64,000 bases of DNA from Variovorax boronicumulans (GCF_030812215.1 NZ_JAUSSG010000002.1:186001-250000); one strand, 5' to 3'; counted from the stretch's first letter, positions 19,662 through 29,089 are shown. Notes: generated from the letters alone by a model not told the origin. Numbers and translations: made by a program.

Positions 19662-20768
19662 TCAGAAGGCGTCGGCCAGCAGCCGGGCAACATGCGCACC
19701 GATCGCGAGGCTGCTGGTGAGCCCCGGTGATTCGATGCCGAACAGGTTGACCAGCCCCGGCACGCCATGCGACGCGGGGCCGTCGATCATGAAGTCGGCC
19801 GCCGGCTCGCCCGGGCCCGAGATCTTGGGCCGCATGCCGGCGTAGCCCGGGATCAATCCGCCGTCGGGCAACGCAGGCCAGTACTTGCGGACCTCGGCAT
19901 AGAAACCGTCGCCGCGGGCGGGGTTCACCACGAGGTCGTCGGCCGACTCGACCCACTGCACATCGGGGCCGAACTTAGCTTGGCCGCCGAGGTCGAGCGT
20001 CAGGTGAACGCCCAGTCCACCGGGCTCGGGCACCGGGTAGATGAGACGGCTGAAGGGTGCGCGGCCCGACAGGGTGAAGTAGTTTCCCTTGGCGAAATAC
20101 TCGGTCGGGATTGCCGACGAAGGCAGCCCTTCGAAGCGCCTGGCCAGCGCCGGTGCACGGAGCCCCGCCGCATTGACGACGCTGCGGCAGCGCAGCGTCG
20201 TTCCGTCCTTGGCGATCAGAACGATGCCGCGGTCACCGCATTCGGCGCGCGTGACGGGCGACTTCAGTGCCAGCATGCCGCCCGCGTTCTCCAGGTCGCC
20301 AAGCAAACTCAGCATGAGCGCGTGGCTGTCGACGATGCCGGTGCTGGGCGAATGCAACGCCGCCGTGCAACGCAGTTGCGGCTCCATCTCTTGCGCCTGC
20401 TGCGCGGTGAGCTGCACGAGGTCGTCGACACCGTTGGCCTCGGCTTTCGCGCGGATCGATTCGAGTTGGCCCACCTGCTCGGCAGAGGTCGCCACGATGA
20501 GCTTGCCGCAACGCCGATGCGGCACACCGCGCTCCGCTGCATATGCGTAGAGCGCATTCCGCCCTTCCACACACAGCCTCGCCTTGAGCGAGCCTTCGGG
20601 GTAATAGATACCGGCATGAATGACTTCGCTGTTGCGCGAACTGGTCCCCGTGCCGATGGCGCCTTCGGCTTCGAGTACCAGCACCTCCCGGCCCGCGAGC
20701 GCCAATGCGCGCGCCACTGCCAGCCCCACCACACCACCGCCGATGACGGCGCAATCGAGTTCGTCCAT
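19662..20768 (-). CDS. FAD-dependent oxidoreductase, LhgO-like
   Basis: 368 residues. The DAO fold begins with the FAD dinucleotide motif [17 protein letters not shown] (residues about 8-24) and [28 protein letters not shown] is typical of L-2-hydroxyglutarate oxidase, and the C-terminal [19 protein letters not shown] closes the FAD site. The likely reaction is oxidation of a 2-hydroxyacid such as L-2-hydroxyglutarate, but glycerol-3-phosphate oxidase-like alternatives are not excluded. Stand-alone gene; the next gene upstream is a tiny one 35 bases away. Confidence 0.82.
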   Translation of the reverse strand: MDELDCAVIGGGVVGLAVARALALAGREVLVLEAEGAIGTGTSSRNSEVIHAGIYYPEGSLKARLCVEGRNALYAYAAERGVPHRRCGKLIVATSAEQVGQLESIRAKAEANGVDDLVQLTAQQAQEMEPQLRCTAALHSPSTGIVDSHALMLSLLGDLENAGGMLALKSPVTRAECGDRGIVLIAKDGTTLRCRSVVNAAGLRAPALARRFEGLPSSAIPTEYFAKGNYFTLSGRAPFSRLIYPVPEPGGLGVHLTLDLGGQAKFGPDVQWVESADDLVVNPARGDGFYAEVRKYWPALPDGGLIPGYAGMRPKISGPGEPAADFMIDGPASHGVPGLVNLFGIESPGLTSSLAIGAHVARLLADAF

Positions 20769-20803
20769 GGCACGAGCTTATCGCGGCTCGCAACCTGCCG
20801 AAC

Positions 20804-20926
20804 TCACGACACGGAGGGCGGCGGCTCGGGGTCCGTGGGCTCGTCGGGCGGCGTGCTCGGCCCTTCATCTGGCTCTACGGGCAAATTGGGTGTGACGGGA
20901 GTCGGAAGATCGGGATGAGTGGCCAT
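20804..20926 (-). CDS. 40-residue Pro/Asp/Glu-rich small protein
   Basis: MATHPDLPTPVTPNLP starts a 40-residue acidic, proline-rich peptide ending in PPSVS. Evidence that it is translated is the near-perfect Shine-Dalgarno AAAAGGAGGTGA placed directly before the ATG at 20926. No membrane segment or known domain. Similar tiny proteins occur in related betaproteobacteria as far as I recall, without known function. It reads toward the LhgO-like gene and could share its transcript. Confidence 0.6.
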   Translation of the reverse strand: MATHPDLPTPVTPNLPVEPDEGPSTPPDEPTDPEPPPSVS

Positions 20927-21069
20927 GGTCACCTCCTTTTCCCTCTTTTTACGCCGTTGCCGCGAATGGCCAGCCAGCACGCAGCGGCACCTGGCGTCAG
21001 CGCGGGCCGACAGTTCGATCGAGGGCCGCTCCCGACTTCGCCGATTGTGGCCCGCCGGTCCGGAACAAC

Positions 21070-21423
21070 CTAAGGCCGGCAAACGACGGTAAACACAGCC
21101 CTCGTCTCCCCAGCCGTGCACAAGGCGACCGTGCGGGAATTCTTCTTCCAGAGGAACTTGCAGTTGGCCAACCCGGTGCCGGCACACGCAAGCATCTCGG
21201 GCCTGTTGGCGCACCTCGCGTCGCGCGAGCCGCACTCGTCGGCATCGGGTGCGTGGAACGGTTTCCACCCGGCCTTGATCATTTTTGTCCGCACCGCTCC
21301 GTAGTCTTCCCCCTCCTTCAAAGGAGGAAGGCCGTCTGCCGCGAATGCCAACGGACCCAGCATGAGTGCAGCGGTCCAGATCGCCAGGGTTCGGATGAGA
21401 ACGCCATTCAGGAATTCGGGCAT
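21070..21423 (-). CDS. Small secreted cysteine-rich protein, unknown function
   Basis: 117 residues. A signal peptide is visible (LIRTLAIWTAALMLGPLAFAA), followed by a compact domain with the pattern KEGEDYGAVRTKMIKAGWKP and about six Cys (DECGSRDARC, MLACAGTGLANCKF, ALC, VVC), which suggests disulfides in the periplasm. ATG at 21423 puts the signal peptide at the N-terminus. I do not recognise a function; the GxDYxxARxxLxxAGWxP pattern recurs in secreted proteins of related bacteria as I recall. Confidence 0.65.
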   Translation of the reverse strand: MPEFLNGVLIRTLAIWTAALMLGPLAFAADGLPPLKEGEDYGAVRTKMIKAGWKPFHAPDADECGSRDARCANRPEMLACAGTGLANCKFLWKKNSRTVALCTAGETRAVFTVVCRP

Positions 21424-21589
21424 TTCGCTTTTTTCAGGGTGAAGGAACGCAGCAAATATCGCATGCGATTTCCCTGCGCGGCACGCCATACCGCCAGGCA
21501 AACGCTACTGTTTAAGATCCGCCTCCGATACCGATTCGGCGTGCATTCAATTTGGATGCACTCACGCTTCAAAAACTGGAGGGAAATCA

Positions 21590-22387
21590 ATGGGCATCAA
21601 GGACACGCTTGGGCATGCGCTGCTCGACAACGAGAAGCTTCATTTCAGCAGCACGGAGACACTCACCGCAGAAGAGCAATGGCTGGTCACGCTGAGTGCG
21701 CCATTGTCTGCATTCAATGGCGATTTCGTAAATGCCGTGACCACCGGAAAAGACGACGACGCCTTGCGCGAGGGCATTTCGGAAGTCTGGAACGTTCACG
21801 ACCGGGCGAGCTTCGAGGAAACGGCCCGTTGGCTCAAGGAGGAAGGCCAGCGCTCGACCTATCTGACCACTTGGCAGGCCGTTGCCGCGGTCGATGCGGC
21901 GACCCAGAGCACGCCGGCGGTGCTACGGCTGGTCATGGATGCATGGTTTCCCGCGTTCTTCCAGATCAAGGCGCGCAAGAGCCTGGACTACCGCGCGTTG
22001 GCGGCGGAGAGCGGGCGGTCGGTGACGGACCTGAGCCAGCTGGTGTCGGGCAGCCCAAGCTGGGTCAATGCCTTGCGCAAGCACTTCAAGGTTTCGCCGC
22101 CCCAGATATCCAATCTGGTGGCCTGGGATGCCGTGCGGTTGGCGAGCCTTTCGCGCTGGGCGGTGCAGCTCGGCTTCATCGGGCGCGAGGAATTCGCCGG
22201 CTTCGCAGGCGCGCTGAACGCGCAGGTGCGCGAGGCGTATGCCGACTGGTCTCAGGTGAGTGCCGCGTACATTGCCGCCGGCCTGATCTGGCGCTATTCC
22301 GACGCGCGCGAGGAACACCTGCTGCGCACGAACCGCATGCTGCTGAGCGACGCCCGCAGCCCCTATCGCAGCGTGCCCTTTCGCTGA
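21590..22387 (+). CDS. DUF1266-like protein
   Basis: 265 residues, no signal peptide or membrane segment. The central and C-terminal part (WDAVRLASLSRWAVQLGFIGREEF, then a helical region with SWVNAL and IAAGLIWRYSD) resembles DUF1266 proteins such as E. coli YbeR/YbeU, whose function is not known. ATG at 21590 has TGGAGGG upstream. Diverges from the small secreted protein gene. Confidence 0.6.
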   Translation: MGIKDTLGHALLDNEKLHFSSTETLTAEEQWLVTLSAPLSAFNGDFVNAVTTGKDDDALREGISEVWNVHDRASFEETARWLKEEGQRSTYLTTWQAVAAVDAATQSTPAVLRLVMDAWFPAFFQIKARKSLDYRALAAESGRSVTDLSQLVSGSPSWVNALRKHFKVSPPQISNLVAWDAVRLASLSRWAVQLGFIGREEFAGFAGALNAQVREAYADWSQVSAAYIAAGLIWRYSDAREEHLLRTNRMLLSDARSPYRSVPFR

Positions 22388-22403
22388 AACGGCGGCACCA
22401 ACG

Positions 22404-22425
22404 AAAACGGCACCCGAAGGTGCCG
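22404..22425 (-). terminator. Terminator of tRNA-Val
   Basis: Perfect 7-bp stem closed by the very stable C(UUCG)G tetraloop when read on the minus strand, followed by TTTTCGTT. It lies 14 bases after the tRNA 3' end. Confidence 0.8.
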
Positions 22426-22438
22426 TGTCGTGAAATTT

Positions 22439-22513
22439 TGGTGGGCGGTGGAGGCTTCGAACCTCCGACCCCAGCAGTGTGAATGCTGTGCTCTACCCCT
22501 GAGCTAACCGCCC
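22439..22513 (-). tRNA. tRNA-Val (anticodon CAC)
   Basis: Read on the minus strand it folds as a full cloverleaf: acceptor GGGCGGT with ACCGCCC, D arm GCTC/GAGC, anticodon stem CAGCA/TGCTG around TTCACAC, T arm GGAGG TTCGAAG CCTCC, and a genomically encoded CCA end. Anticodon CAC decodes GUG, a heavily used valine codon in this GC-rich genome. Confidence 0.95.
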
Positions 22514-22570
22514 GTGACACAGCGAGTTGCTGTGCCGTGGAATCAATCGCGTTGTCTGCGAAGCCTTCGA

Positions 22571-23293
22571 TTATGCCACAGCATTTCCGCTGTTTTGGCG
22601 AAACAGGGTGCGACCGCCGCTGGATTTGTCGAGCTGCGACAACACCGCCTCGTGCGCGGCCAGTTCCTGCTCGCCTGCCGCGATCACTGGCAGCTCGAAC
22701 TGGCTCAGGTCGACCGCCACCACCGCAGTGCCCTGCGCCGGCTCGTTCGATGCCACGTCGATCAGCAGTGCATCTTGTCCGCGCGTGAGGTTGATGTAGA
22801 CATCGGCCAGCAGCTGCGCGTCGAGCTTGGCGCCGTGAAAGGTACGGTTCGAGCGATCGACGCCGAAGCGGTCGCACAGCGCATCAAGCGAGTTGCGCTT
22901 GCCGGGGTACACCAGCTTCGCCATGGCCAGCGTGTCGGTCACTTCGCCGACGAAGGTTCGCAGCGGCGGCAGCCCCGCGCGCTCGAATTCCTTGTTGAGG
23001 AACCCGACGTCGAAAGCCGCGTTATGGATGATGATCTCGGCGCCGCGCAGGTACTCGACGATGTCGTTCGCGAGCGTGGCGAACTTCGGCTTGTCCCGCA
23101 GGAAATCGGTCGTGAGGCCATGCACCTTGAGTGCGTCTTCGTGGCTCTCGCGCTCGGGGTTGAAGTAGATGTGCAGGTCGTTGCCAGTGAGCTTGCGGGC
23201 GAACAGCTCCACGCAGCCGAGCTCGATGATGCGATCGCCGTTCTCGGCGGAAAGCCCGGTGGTTTCGGTATCGAGGACGATCTGGCGACTCAT
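22571..23293 (-). CDS. dnaQ: DNA polymerase III epsilon subunit (3'-5' proofreading exonuclease)
   Basis: 240 residues. DnaQ-type exonuclease motifs: ExoI VLDTETTGL (two metal-binding acidic residues), ExoII IHNAAFDVGFLN, ExoIII HGAKLDAQLLADVY with the catalytic His and Asp. The C-terminal region (about 185-240) is the polymerase-binding tail. ATG at 23293 starts MSRQIVLDTE, the normal family start. It lies downstream of fdx on the same strand, separated by a repeat element. Confidence 0.94.
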   Translation of the reverse strand: MSRQIVLDTETTGLSAENGDRIIELGCVELFARKLTGNDLHIYFNPERESHEDALKVHGLTTDFLRDKPKFATLANDIVEYLRGAEIIIHNAAFDVGFLNKEFERAGLPPLRTFVGEVTDTLAMAKLVYPGKRNSLDALCDRFGVDRSNRTFHGAKLDAQLLADVYINLTRGQDALLIDVASNEPAQGTAVVAVDLSQFELPVIAAGEQELAAHEAVLSQLDKSSGGRTLFRQNSGNAVA

Positions 23294-23298
23294 GCGTG

Positions 23299-23370
23299 CC
23301 CCCAGTCCCGGCACTTCGTGTCCTCGCCGCCCCCCAGGGGGGTGCGAGCTTGCTTGGGGCGGCCCGGCGC
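23299..23370 (+). repeat. Dispersed intergenic repeat, copy A
   Basis: About 72 bases containing CACTTCGTGT, then a CCCCCC/GGGGGG hairpin and CTTGGGGCGGCCCGGCG. It fills the dnaQ-fdx gap. Copy B (25600-25672) matches it in inverted orientation and copy C (47366-47434) in direct orientation. Confidence 0.75.
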
Positions 23371-23378
23371 TGCGCTCA

Positions 23379-23717
23379 TCAGTGATTTTCCTTGGCGTGG
23401 TTGATCGAGTACTTCGGAATCTCGATCGTCACATTCTCCTGCGCCAGGATCGACTGGCAACTCAGGCGCGATTGCGGCTCCAGGCCCCAGGCGCGGTCGA
23501 GCAAGTCTTCTTCGCCCTCTTCCGCTTCGTTGAGCGAGTTGAAGCCCTCGCGCACGATCACGTGGCAAGTGGTGCAGGCGCAGCTCATCTCGCAGGCGTG
23601 CTCGATGTTGATGTGGTTGTCCAGCAGCGCCTCGCAGATCGAGGTGCCGGCGGGCGCGGTGATCTCGGCGCCTTGCGGGCAGTACTCGGGATGCGGGTAG
23701 ATCTTGATCGTGGGCAT
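23379..23717 (-). CDS. fdx: ISC-type [2Fe-2S] ferredoxin
   Basis: 112 residues. Supplies electrons for Fe-S cluster assembly on IscU. Cluster ligands are visible in HACEMSCACTTCHV (three Cys of the C-x5-C-x2-C pattern) and a fourth in RLSCQSIL. Last gene of the isc operon; 9 bases after hscA. Confidence 0.95.
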   Translation of the reverse strand: MPTIKIYPHPEYCPQGAEITAPAGTSICEALLDNHINIEHACEMSCACTTCHVIVREGFNSLNEAEEGEEDLLDRAWGLEPQSRLSCQSILAQENVTIEIPKYSINHAKENH

Positions 23718-23726
23718 GTTGTTGTT

Positions 23727-25589
23727 CTAGAGGGATTCGACCTTGCGGCCGGCGAGTGCGCGCGCAATGCCCGCGTTCATTCGTTGGGCAGCGAAGGCTT
23801 CGGTATCGTCGGCCAGCTTCTTGGTGGCGGCCTCAATGGCGGCAGCGTCGGTGCTGCCCTTGGCGGCTTCGCGCAGCGCCGACATCGCCGCGTCGATGAC
23901 GGCGCGCTCGTCTTCGTTCAGCAGGTCGCCGTCGGCATCCAGCGCGCTCTGCGTGGCGAGCAGCATGCGGTCGGCGTCGACGCGCGCCTCGACAAGTGCG
24001 CGAGCCTGCATGTCCTGCTGCGCAGTGGAGAAGCTCTCCTGCAGCATGGTCGCGATCTGGTCGTCCGAAAGACCGTACGACGGCTTGACTGCCACGCTGG
24101 CTTCGACACCGCTGCCCTGCTCCTTGGCACTGACGCTCAGCAGGCCATCGGCATCGACAGTGAAAGTCACGCGGATGCGCGCCGCGCCGGCCGCCATCGG
24201 GGGGATGCCGCGCAGCGTGAAGCGTGCGAGGCTGCGGCAGTCGGACACCAGGTCGCGCTCGCCCTGCACAACGTGCAGCGCAAGGGCCGTCTGGCCATCC
24301 TGGTAGGTCGTGAAGTCCTGGGCCATCGCGGTCGGGATGGTCTGGTTGCGCGGCACGATGCGCTCGACCAGCCCACCCATCGTCTCGATGCCGAGCGAGA
24401 GAGGGATCACATCGAGCAGCAGCAACTCGCCTGCGCCGTTGTTGCCGGCCAGCTGGTTGGCCTGGATCGCCGCGCCGAGCGCGACGACTTCGTCCGGATT
24501 CAGGTTGACCAGCGGCTCGCGGCCGAAGAACGCGGCCACGGCCTCGCGGATCTGCGGCATGCGGGTGGAGCCGCCAACCAGCACGATGCCCTGCAGGTCA
24601 TCCGCCTTGAGCCTGGCATCGCGCAGCGCCTTGCGGACGGCGGCAATGGTCTTGTCCGTAAGCGGTTTGGTTGCTGCGTCGAAATGCGCGCGCGTCAGGT
24701 CGAATCGCGCGGTGGCGCCTGCCACATCGGCGTGGAACGCCACCGCGTCCGCATCGGTCAGCGCCTCTTTCGCAGCGCGTGCGGCCATGAGCACCGCGGC
24801 CTTGTCGGCGTCGTTGCCGACTTTCAAGCCGGTTTGCTCGAGCACGAAATCGGCAAGCGCGTGGTCGTAGTCGTCGCCACCGAGCGCCGAATCGCCGCCG
24901 GTCGCGATGACCTCGAACACGCCTTGGGTCAATCGCAGGATCGAGATGTCGAAGGTGCCACCGCCGAGGTCGTAGACCGCGTAGACGCCTTCGCTCGCGT
25001 TGTCGAGTCCATAGGCGATCGCAGCGGCCGTGGGCTCGCTGATCAGGCGCAGCACGTTGATGCCGGCAAGCTGCGCGGCGTCCTTGGTGGCCTGGCGCTG
25101 GCCTTCGTCGAAGTAGGCCGGCACGGTGATGACGGCGCCGTAGAGCTCATCATCGAAGGTGTCTTCGGCGCGGAAACGCAGCGTGGCCAAAATCTCCGCG
25201 CTGATCTCGACCGGCGACTTTTCGCCCACCGAGGTCTGCACCTTCACCATGCCGCCCTCGTCGCCGCCAATGCGGTACGACATGGATTCGCGGTTCGCGA
25301 TGTCGGCAAGGCCACGGCCCATGAGGCGCTTGACCGAGGTGATGGTGTTGGCGGGGTCCTCTGCGCGTGCGGCGAGCGCATCGAAACCGATCTGGCGGCG
25401 GTCGCCTTCGAGGTAACGCACGGCCGAAGGCAACAGCACGCGGCCCTGGTCGTCAGGCAGGCACTCGGCCACGCCATTGCGCACCGCGGCCACCAGCGAA
25501 TGCGTGGTGCCGAGGTCAATGCCCACGGCGATGCGGCGCTGATGCGGATCGGGCGCCTGGCCGGGTTCGGAAATTTGAAGAAGAGCCAT
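23727..25589 (-). CDS. hscA: Fe-S assembly chaperone HscA (Hsp70 type)
   Basis: 620 residues. Specialised Hsp70 that releases the cluster from IscU with HscB. ATPase domain motifs: [12 protein letters not shown] (phosphate 1), [14 protein letters not shown] (phosphate 2), [13 protein letters not shown] (adenosine). The substrate-binding domain begins near residue 390 ([14 protein letters not shown]). A 90-base gap filled by repeat copy B separates it from hscB. Confidence 0.96.
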   Translation of the reverse strand: MALLQISEPGQAPDPHQRRIAVGIDLGTTHSLVAAVRNGVAECLPDDQGRVLLPSAVRYLEGDRRQIGFDALAARAEDPANTITSVKRLMGRGLADIANRESMSYRIGGDEGGMVKVQTSVGEKSPVEISAEILATLRFRAEDTFDDELYGAVITVPAYFDEGQRQATKDAAQLAGINVLRLISEPTAAAIAYGLDNASEGVYAVYDLGGGTFDISILRLTQGVFEVIATGGDSALGGDDYDHALADFVLEQTGLKVGNDADKAAVLMAARAAKEALTDADAVAFHADVAGATARFDLTRAHFDAATKPLTDKTIAAVRKALRDARLKADDLQGIVLVGGSTRMPQIREAVAAFFGREPLVNLNPDEVVALGAAIQANQLAGNNGAGELLLLDVIPLSLGIETMGGLVERIVPRNQTIPTAMAQDFTTYQDGQTALALHVVQGERDLVSDCRSLARFTLRGIPPMAAGAARIRVTFTVDADGLLSVSAKEQGSGVEASVAVKPSYGLSDDQIATMLQESFSTAQQDMQARALVEARVDADRMLLATQSALDADGDLLNEDERAVIDAAMSALREAAKGSTDAAAIEAATKKLADDTEAFAAQRMNAGIARALAGRKVESL

Positions 25590-25599
25590 CAGGCCTCCC

Positions 25600-25672
25600 G
25601 CCGGGCCGCCCCAAGGGAGGCCTGCGCCCCCTCGGGGGGCAGCGAATACACGAAGTGAGGAGCGTGGGGGTG
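25600..25672 (-). repeat. Dispersed intergenic repeat, copy B
   Basis: Read on the minus strand it matches copy A: CACTTCGTGTATTCGC, a CCCCCC/GGGGG hairpin, CTTGGGGCGGCCCGGCG. It occupies the hscB-hscA gap inside the isc operon and is inverted relative to copy A, so the pair flanks fdx-hscA. Confidence 0.75.
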
Positions 25673-25679
25673 CATTTCG

Positions 25680-26198
25680 TTATTGTCCCAACTGATCGAA
25701 TTTGGCTTCGACGTCCTCGCCGAAGCGCTCAATGAACATGAGGGCTCTCACCTGCTGCGCTGCGGCGGGGTAGTCGCCCTTCTCGTCGATCAGCCAGTCC
25801 AGGGACGAAAGCGCACGGGTGCGCGCAACCTCGACCTCGGCCTGCAGCTTCTCGACCGCCGCGATGTCGCGGGCGTCGTCGAGCGCCTCGCGCCACTCCA
25901 TCTGCTGCATCAGGAACTCGGGCGGCATTGCCGTGTTGTTCTCAGCGTTCAGAGGCGCGTCGTGCAACTCGCAGATGTAGCTGGCGCGGCGGATCGGGTC
26001 CTTCAGCCGTTGGTAGGCCTCGTTGATGCGCACCGACCACTGCATGGCCACGCGCTGCGCCGCGGCGCCCTGCGCGGCAAAGCGGTCCGGGTGCGCCTCG
26101 CGCTGCAGTTCCTTCCAGCGCGCGTCGAGTGCGGCGCGGTCCTGCGCGAAAGTCGCCGGGACGGCGAACAGTTCAAAGTCGGTGTCGTTCAGGTTCAT
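25680..26198 (-). CDS. hscB: J-domain co-chaperone HscB
   Basis: 172 residues. Delivers IscU to HscA and stimulates its ATPase. An N-terminal J domain carries HPDRF (His36-Pro-Asp), followed by a C-terminal helical IscU-binding domain (EWREALDDARD, DWLIDEKGDY). ATG at 26198 is chosen because it begins the J domain. It has no good Shine-Dalgarno, and a terminator-like hairpin stands directly in front of it. Confidence 0.94.
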   Translation of the reverse strand: MNLNDTDFELFAVPATFAQDRAALDARWKELQREAHPDRFAAQGAAAQRVAMQWSVRINEAYQRLKDPIRRASYICELHDAPLNAENNTAMPPEFLMQQMEWREALDDARDIAAVEKLQAEVEVARTRALSSLDWLIDEKGDYPAAAQQVRALMFIERFGEDVEAKFDQLGQ

Positions 26199-26204
26199 GG
26201 CAAG

Positions 26205-26235
26205 AAAAAACCGCCAGCACATGACATGGTGGCGG
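26205..26235 (-). terminator. Intra-operon terminator/attenuator between iscA and hscB
   Basis: Minus-strand reading: 6-bp stem (26230-26235 with 26211-26216, CCGCCA/TGGCGG), 13-base loop, then TTTTTT. The T-run ends 7 bases before the hscB ATG, and the only GG-rich candidate ribosome site is inside the 3' arm. It could lower hscBA-fdx output relative to iscRSUA. Confidence 0.6.
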
Positions 26236-26261
26236 CTGTGGTCGCGGTCAGCGACGACGCA

Positions 26262-26585
26262 TCAGATGCGGAAGCTCTCTCCGCAACCGCAGCGATCGCG
26301 CTCGTTGGGGTTGATGAACTTGAAGCCTTCGTTCAGGCCTTCGCGCACGAAGTCGAGCTGCGTGCCATCGATGTAGGCCAGGCTCTTGGGGTCGACCAGC
26401 ACCTTCACGCCACGGTCTTCGAACACCAGGTCCTCAGGCGCCAGTTCGTCCACGTACTCGAGCTTGTAGGCAAGACCCGAGCAGCCAGTGGTCTTCACGC
26501 CCAGCCGCACGCCCACGCCCTTCCCCCGTTTGCCGAGGTAGCGGGTGACGTGGCGCGCAGCGGCTTCGGTCAGCGTGACGGCCAT
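26262..26585 (-). CDS. iscA: Iron-sulfur assembly A-type carrier
   Basis: 107 residues. A-type Fe-S carrier with the three conserved Cys: one in [10 protein letters not shown] and two in the C-terminal CGCGESF. Length and sequence match IscA closely. It follows iscU after a single base, so the two are tightly co-expressed. Confidence 0.96.
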   Translation of the reverse strand: MAVTLTEAAARHVTRYLGKRGKGVGVRLGVKTTGCSGLAYKLEYVDELAPEDLVFEDRGVKVLVDPKSLAYIDGTQLDFVREGLNEGFKFINPNERDRCGCGESFRI

Positions 26586-26586
26586 T

Positions 26587-27006
26587 TCAGTGAACAGCTT
26601 CGGCGGCAGACTCGGTGGTCTTGGCGCCGTGCTTGGCCTTGTAGTCGCTCACGGCTGCCTTGATGGCGTCTTCCGCGAGGATGGAGCAGTGGATCTTGAC
26701 CGGCGGCAACGCCAGTTCTTCGGCAATCTGCGCGTTCTTGAGTGCAGCCGCTTCATCGAGCGTCTTGCCCTTGACCCATTCGGTCACGAGCGACGACGAG
26801 GCAATGGCCGAGCCGCAGCCGTAGGTCTTGAAGCGTGCGTCTTCGATCACGCCGGTTTCGGGGTTGACCTTGATCTGCAACTTCATCACGTCGCCGCAGG
26901 CCGGCGCGCCGACCATGCCGGTGCCTACCGAATCGTCGCCCTTTTCGAAGGAGCCGACGTTGCGGGGGTTTTCGTAGTGGTCGATGACCTTGGAAGAATA
27001 TGCCAT
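26587..27006 (-). CDS. iscU: Fe-S cluster scaffold
   Basis: 139 residues. Scaffold on which [2Fe-2S] clusters are built. Three cluster Cys: [20 protein letters not shown] and [10 protein letters not shown], with the assisting Asp39. The HscA recognition motif LPPVK is intact immediately before the third Cys. GAGAGG precedes the ATG at 27006. Confidence 0.97.
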   Translation of the reverse strand: MAYSSKVIDHYENPRNVGSFEKGDDSVGTGMVGAPACGDVMKLQIKVNPETGVIEDARFKTYGCGSAIASSSLVTEWVKGKTLDEAAALKNAQIAEELALPPVKIHCSILAEDAIKAAVSDYKAKHGAKTTESAAEAVH

Positions 27007-27057
27007 GGTGTACCTCTCAAACTTTGTTCAATCGTGGAGCCTCGGGGCGGGCCGTTG

Positions 27058-28278
27058 TCAGTGGGCCGACCACTGGATCGTGCTGATGTCGACGCCGTCC
27101 TGGAACATCTCCCAAAGGGGGCTCAACTCGCGCAGCTTCGCGACGTTGTGCTTGATGGTCGAGATGGCGTAGTCGATCTCTTCTTCGGTCGTGAAACGGC
27201 CGATGGTCATGCGAAGGCTGCTGTGGGCCAACTCGTCGCTGCGGCCCAGGGCGCGCAGCACATAGCTGGGCTCCAGACTGGCCGAGGTGCAGGCCGAACC
27301 CGAAGACACCGCCAAGCCCTTGATGCCCATGATCAACGACTCGCCTTCGACGTAGTTGAAGCTCATGTTCAGGTTGTGCGGCACGCGACGTTCGAGGTCG
27401 CCGTTGATGAAGACCTGTTCGACATCCTTCAGGCCATCTAGCAGGCGCTTCTGAAGGCGGGTCGCATGTGCGATGTCGTCCTTCATCTCGAGCTTGGCGA
27501 TGCGATAGGCCTCGCCCATGCCGACGATCTGGTGCGTGGGCAACGTGCCCGAGCGCATGCCGCGCTCATGGCCACCACCGTGCATCTGCGCTTCGAGGCG
27601 AATGCGCGGCTTGCGACGCACGTACAGGGCGCCGATGCCCTTGGGACCATAGGTCTTGTGCGAGGCGAGACTCATCAGATCGATAGGCAACTTCGTGATA
27701 TCGATCTCGACCTTGCCGGTGGCTTGGGCCGAATCGACATGGAAGATCACGCCTTTTTCGCGGCAGACATTACCCAGCGCGACCACGTCCTGGATCACGC
27801 CGATTTCGTTGTTCACGAAGAGCACGCTGGCCAGGATGGTGTCGGGACGGATCGCCGCCTTGAACTTGTCGAGGTCGACCAGGCCGTTTTCCTCGACGTC
27901 GAGGTAAGTGACTTCGAAGCCCTGGCGCTCGAGCTCGCGCATGGTGTCGAGCACAGCCTTGTGCTCGGTCTTCAGCGTGATCAGGTGCTTGCCCTTGCCC
28001 TTGTAGAACTGGGCCGCGCCCTTGAGCGCGAGATTGATCGACTCGGTGGCGCCCGACGTCCAGACGATCTCGCGGGGGTCCGCATTGATCAGGTCCGCCA
28101 CTTGGCCGCGCGCCTTCTCGACAGCCTCTTCAGCCTCCCAACCCCATGCGTGACTGCGCGACGCCGGGTTGCCGAAGTGCTCGCGCAACCAGGGAATCAT
28201 GGCGTCGACCACACGCGGGTCGACCGGCGTGGTCGCGCCGTAATCGAGATAGATCGGGAAATGAGGAGTGACGTCCAT
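27058..28278 (-). CDS. iscS: Cysteine desulfurase
   Basis: 406 residues. PLP enzyme delivering sulfur from cysteine to IscU and other acceptors. PLP Lys lies in [18 protein letters not shown] (SHKTYGPKG), PLP-contacting His in KTEHKAVLD, and the catalytic loop Cys in [17 protein letters not shown]. The C-terminal tail ends with [12 protein letters not shown], typical of IscU-binding IscS proteins. Second gene of the operon. Confidence 0.97.
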   Translation of the reverse strand: MDVTPHFPIYLDYGATTPVDPRVVDAMIPWLREHFGNPASRSHAWGWEAEEAVEKARGQVADLINADPREIVWTSGATESINLALKGAAQFYKGKGKHLITLKTEHKAVLDTMRELERQGFEVTYLDVEENGLVDLDKFKAAIRPDTILASVLFVNNEIGVIQDVVALGNVCREKGVIFHVDSAQATGKVEIDITKLPIDLMSLASHKTYGPKGIGALYVRRKPRIRLEAQMHGGGHERGMRSGTLPTHQIVGMGEAYRIAKLEMKDDIAHATRLQKRLLDGLKDVEQVFINGDLERRVPHNLNMSFNYVEGESLIMGIKGLAVSSGSACTSASLEPSYVLRALGRSDELAHSSLRMTIGRFTTEEEIDYAISTIKHNVAKLRELSPLWEMFQDGVDISTIQWSAH

Positions 28279-28367
28279 GGCTGGCTCGGGCTGGCGTGGG
28301 GTTGTTCTTGGATCTGGGCTTCTTCTCTCGCGGCAGTGCCCGAAGGCGCTTGCCGCGACTCAGGGCA

Positions 28368-28904
28368 TCAGGACTTGGCGAAGGCGTTGCCGAGGGCGAA
28401 CACCGAATTCGGCGCATTGACGCGAATCGGCTTGACCACCGGCTGGGCCGAGATTGCGCGCTTGACGACAGGCTTGTTCTCGATCTGCACGCCCTTGGCG
28501 ATCTGGTCGTCGACCAGCTTCTGCAGGGTGACGGAATCGAGAAACTCGACCATACGCTGGTTCAGCGAGGCCCAGAGCTCGTGCGTCATGCAACGGCCGG
28601 CTTCGCCAAGGCAGTTTTCCTTGCCGCCGCACTGTGTGGCATCGATGGGCTCATCGACGGAAACAATGATGTCGGCCACAGTGATATCCGCAGCCTTACG
28701 GCCAAGGCTGTAACCGCCGCCGGGGCCACGGGTCGACTCGACCAATTCGTGACGGCGCAGCTTGCCGAACAACTGCTCGAGATACGACAACGAAATCTGC
28801 TGCCGCTGGCTGATTGCAGCCAAGGTGACCGGACCGGTGTTCTGGCGCAGGGCCAGATCGATCATGGCGGTGACCGCAAAACGGCCTTTGGTAGTGAGAC
28901 GCAT
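28368..28904 (-). CDS. iscR: Fe-S responsive Rrf2 repressor
   Basis: 178 residues. Represses the isc operon when it holds a [2Fe-2S] cluster. The winged-helix part (about 1-75, MRLTTKGRFAVTAMIDLAL) is followed by cluster ligands Cys92, Cys98 and Cys105 (CGGKENC and AGRCMTHELW, with His108). Spacing C-x5-C-x6-C is one residue longer than the C-x5-C-x5-C of E. coli. ATG at 28904 has AAGGAG 6 bases upstream. First gene of the operon, with a type-1 operator upstream. Confidence 0.96.
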   Translation of the reverse strand: MRLTTKGRFAVTAMIDLALRQNTGPVTLAAISQRQQISLSYLEQLFGKLRRHELVESTRGPGGGYSLGRKAADITVADIIVSVDEPIDATQCGGKENCLGEAGRCMTHELWASLNQRMVEFLDSVTLQKLVDDQIAKGVQIENKPVVKRAISAQPVVKPIRVNAPNSVFALGNAFAKS

Positions 28905-29044
28905 CGCAAGCTCCTTCAAGTGCTTACCGTTGAAATGACACCGTGGTTCTGGACCGCGGTGACTTCGTCTCCGCCCTGCCCGACCCTTGATGCTGGTGAA
29001 CCAGTCGGTAGGAGTCGGTCCTTCATCGCGAAGTTCTAGTTTTT

Positions 29045-29069
29045 GTTGTTGAGTGTTTCGGTCAAGTAT
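29045..29069 (-). promoter_or_regulatory. Type-1 IscR operator
   Basis: The 25-base site, read on the minus strand as ATACTTGACC / GAAAC / ACTCAACAAC, fits 21 of 25 positions of the known type-1 IscR consensus. It lies about 140 bases before iscR and contains a TTGACC that could be a -35 element. I cannot place a convincing -10. Confidence 0.72.
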
Positions 29070-29089
29070 AGCAGAAGGCCCTCAACTCT

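Noticed and set aside
22439..22513. tRNA-Val as an attachment site of an integrated element
   Set aside because: No integrase, no duplicated tRNA end and normal housekeeping genes on both sides.
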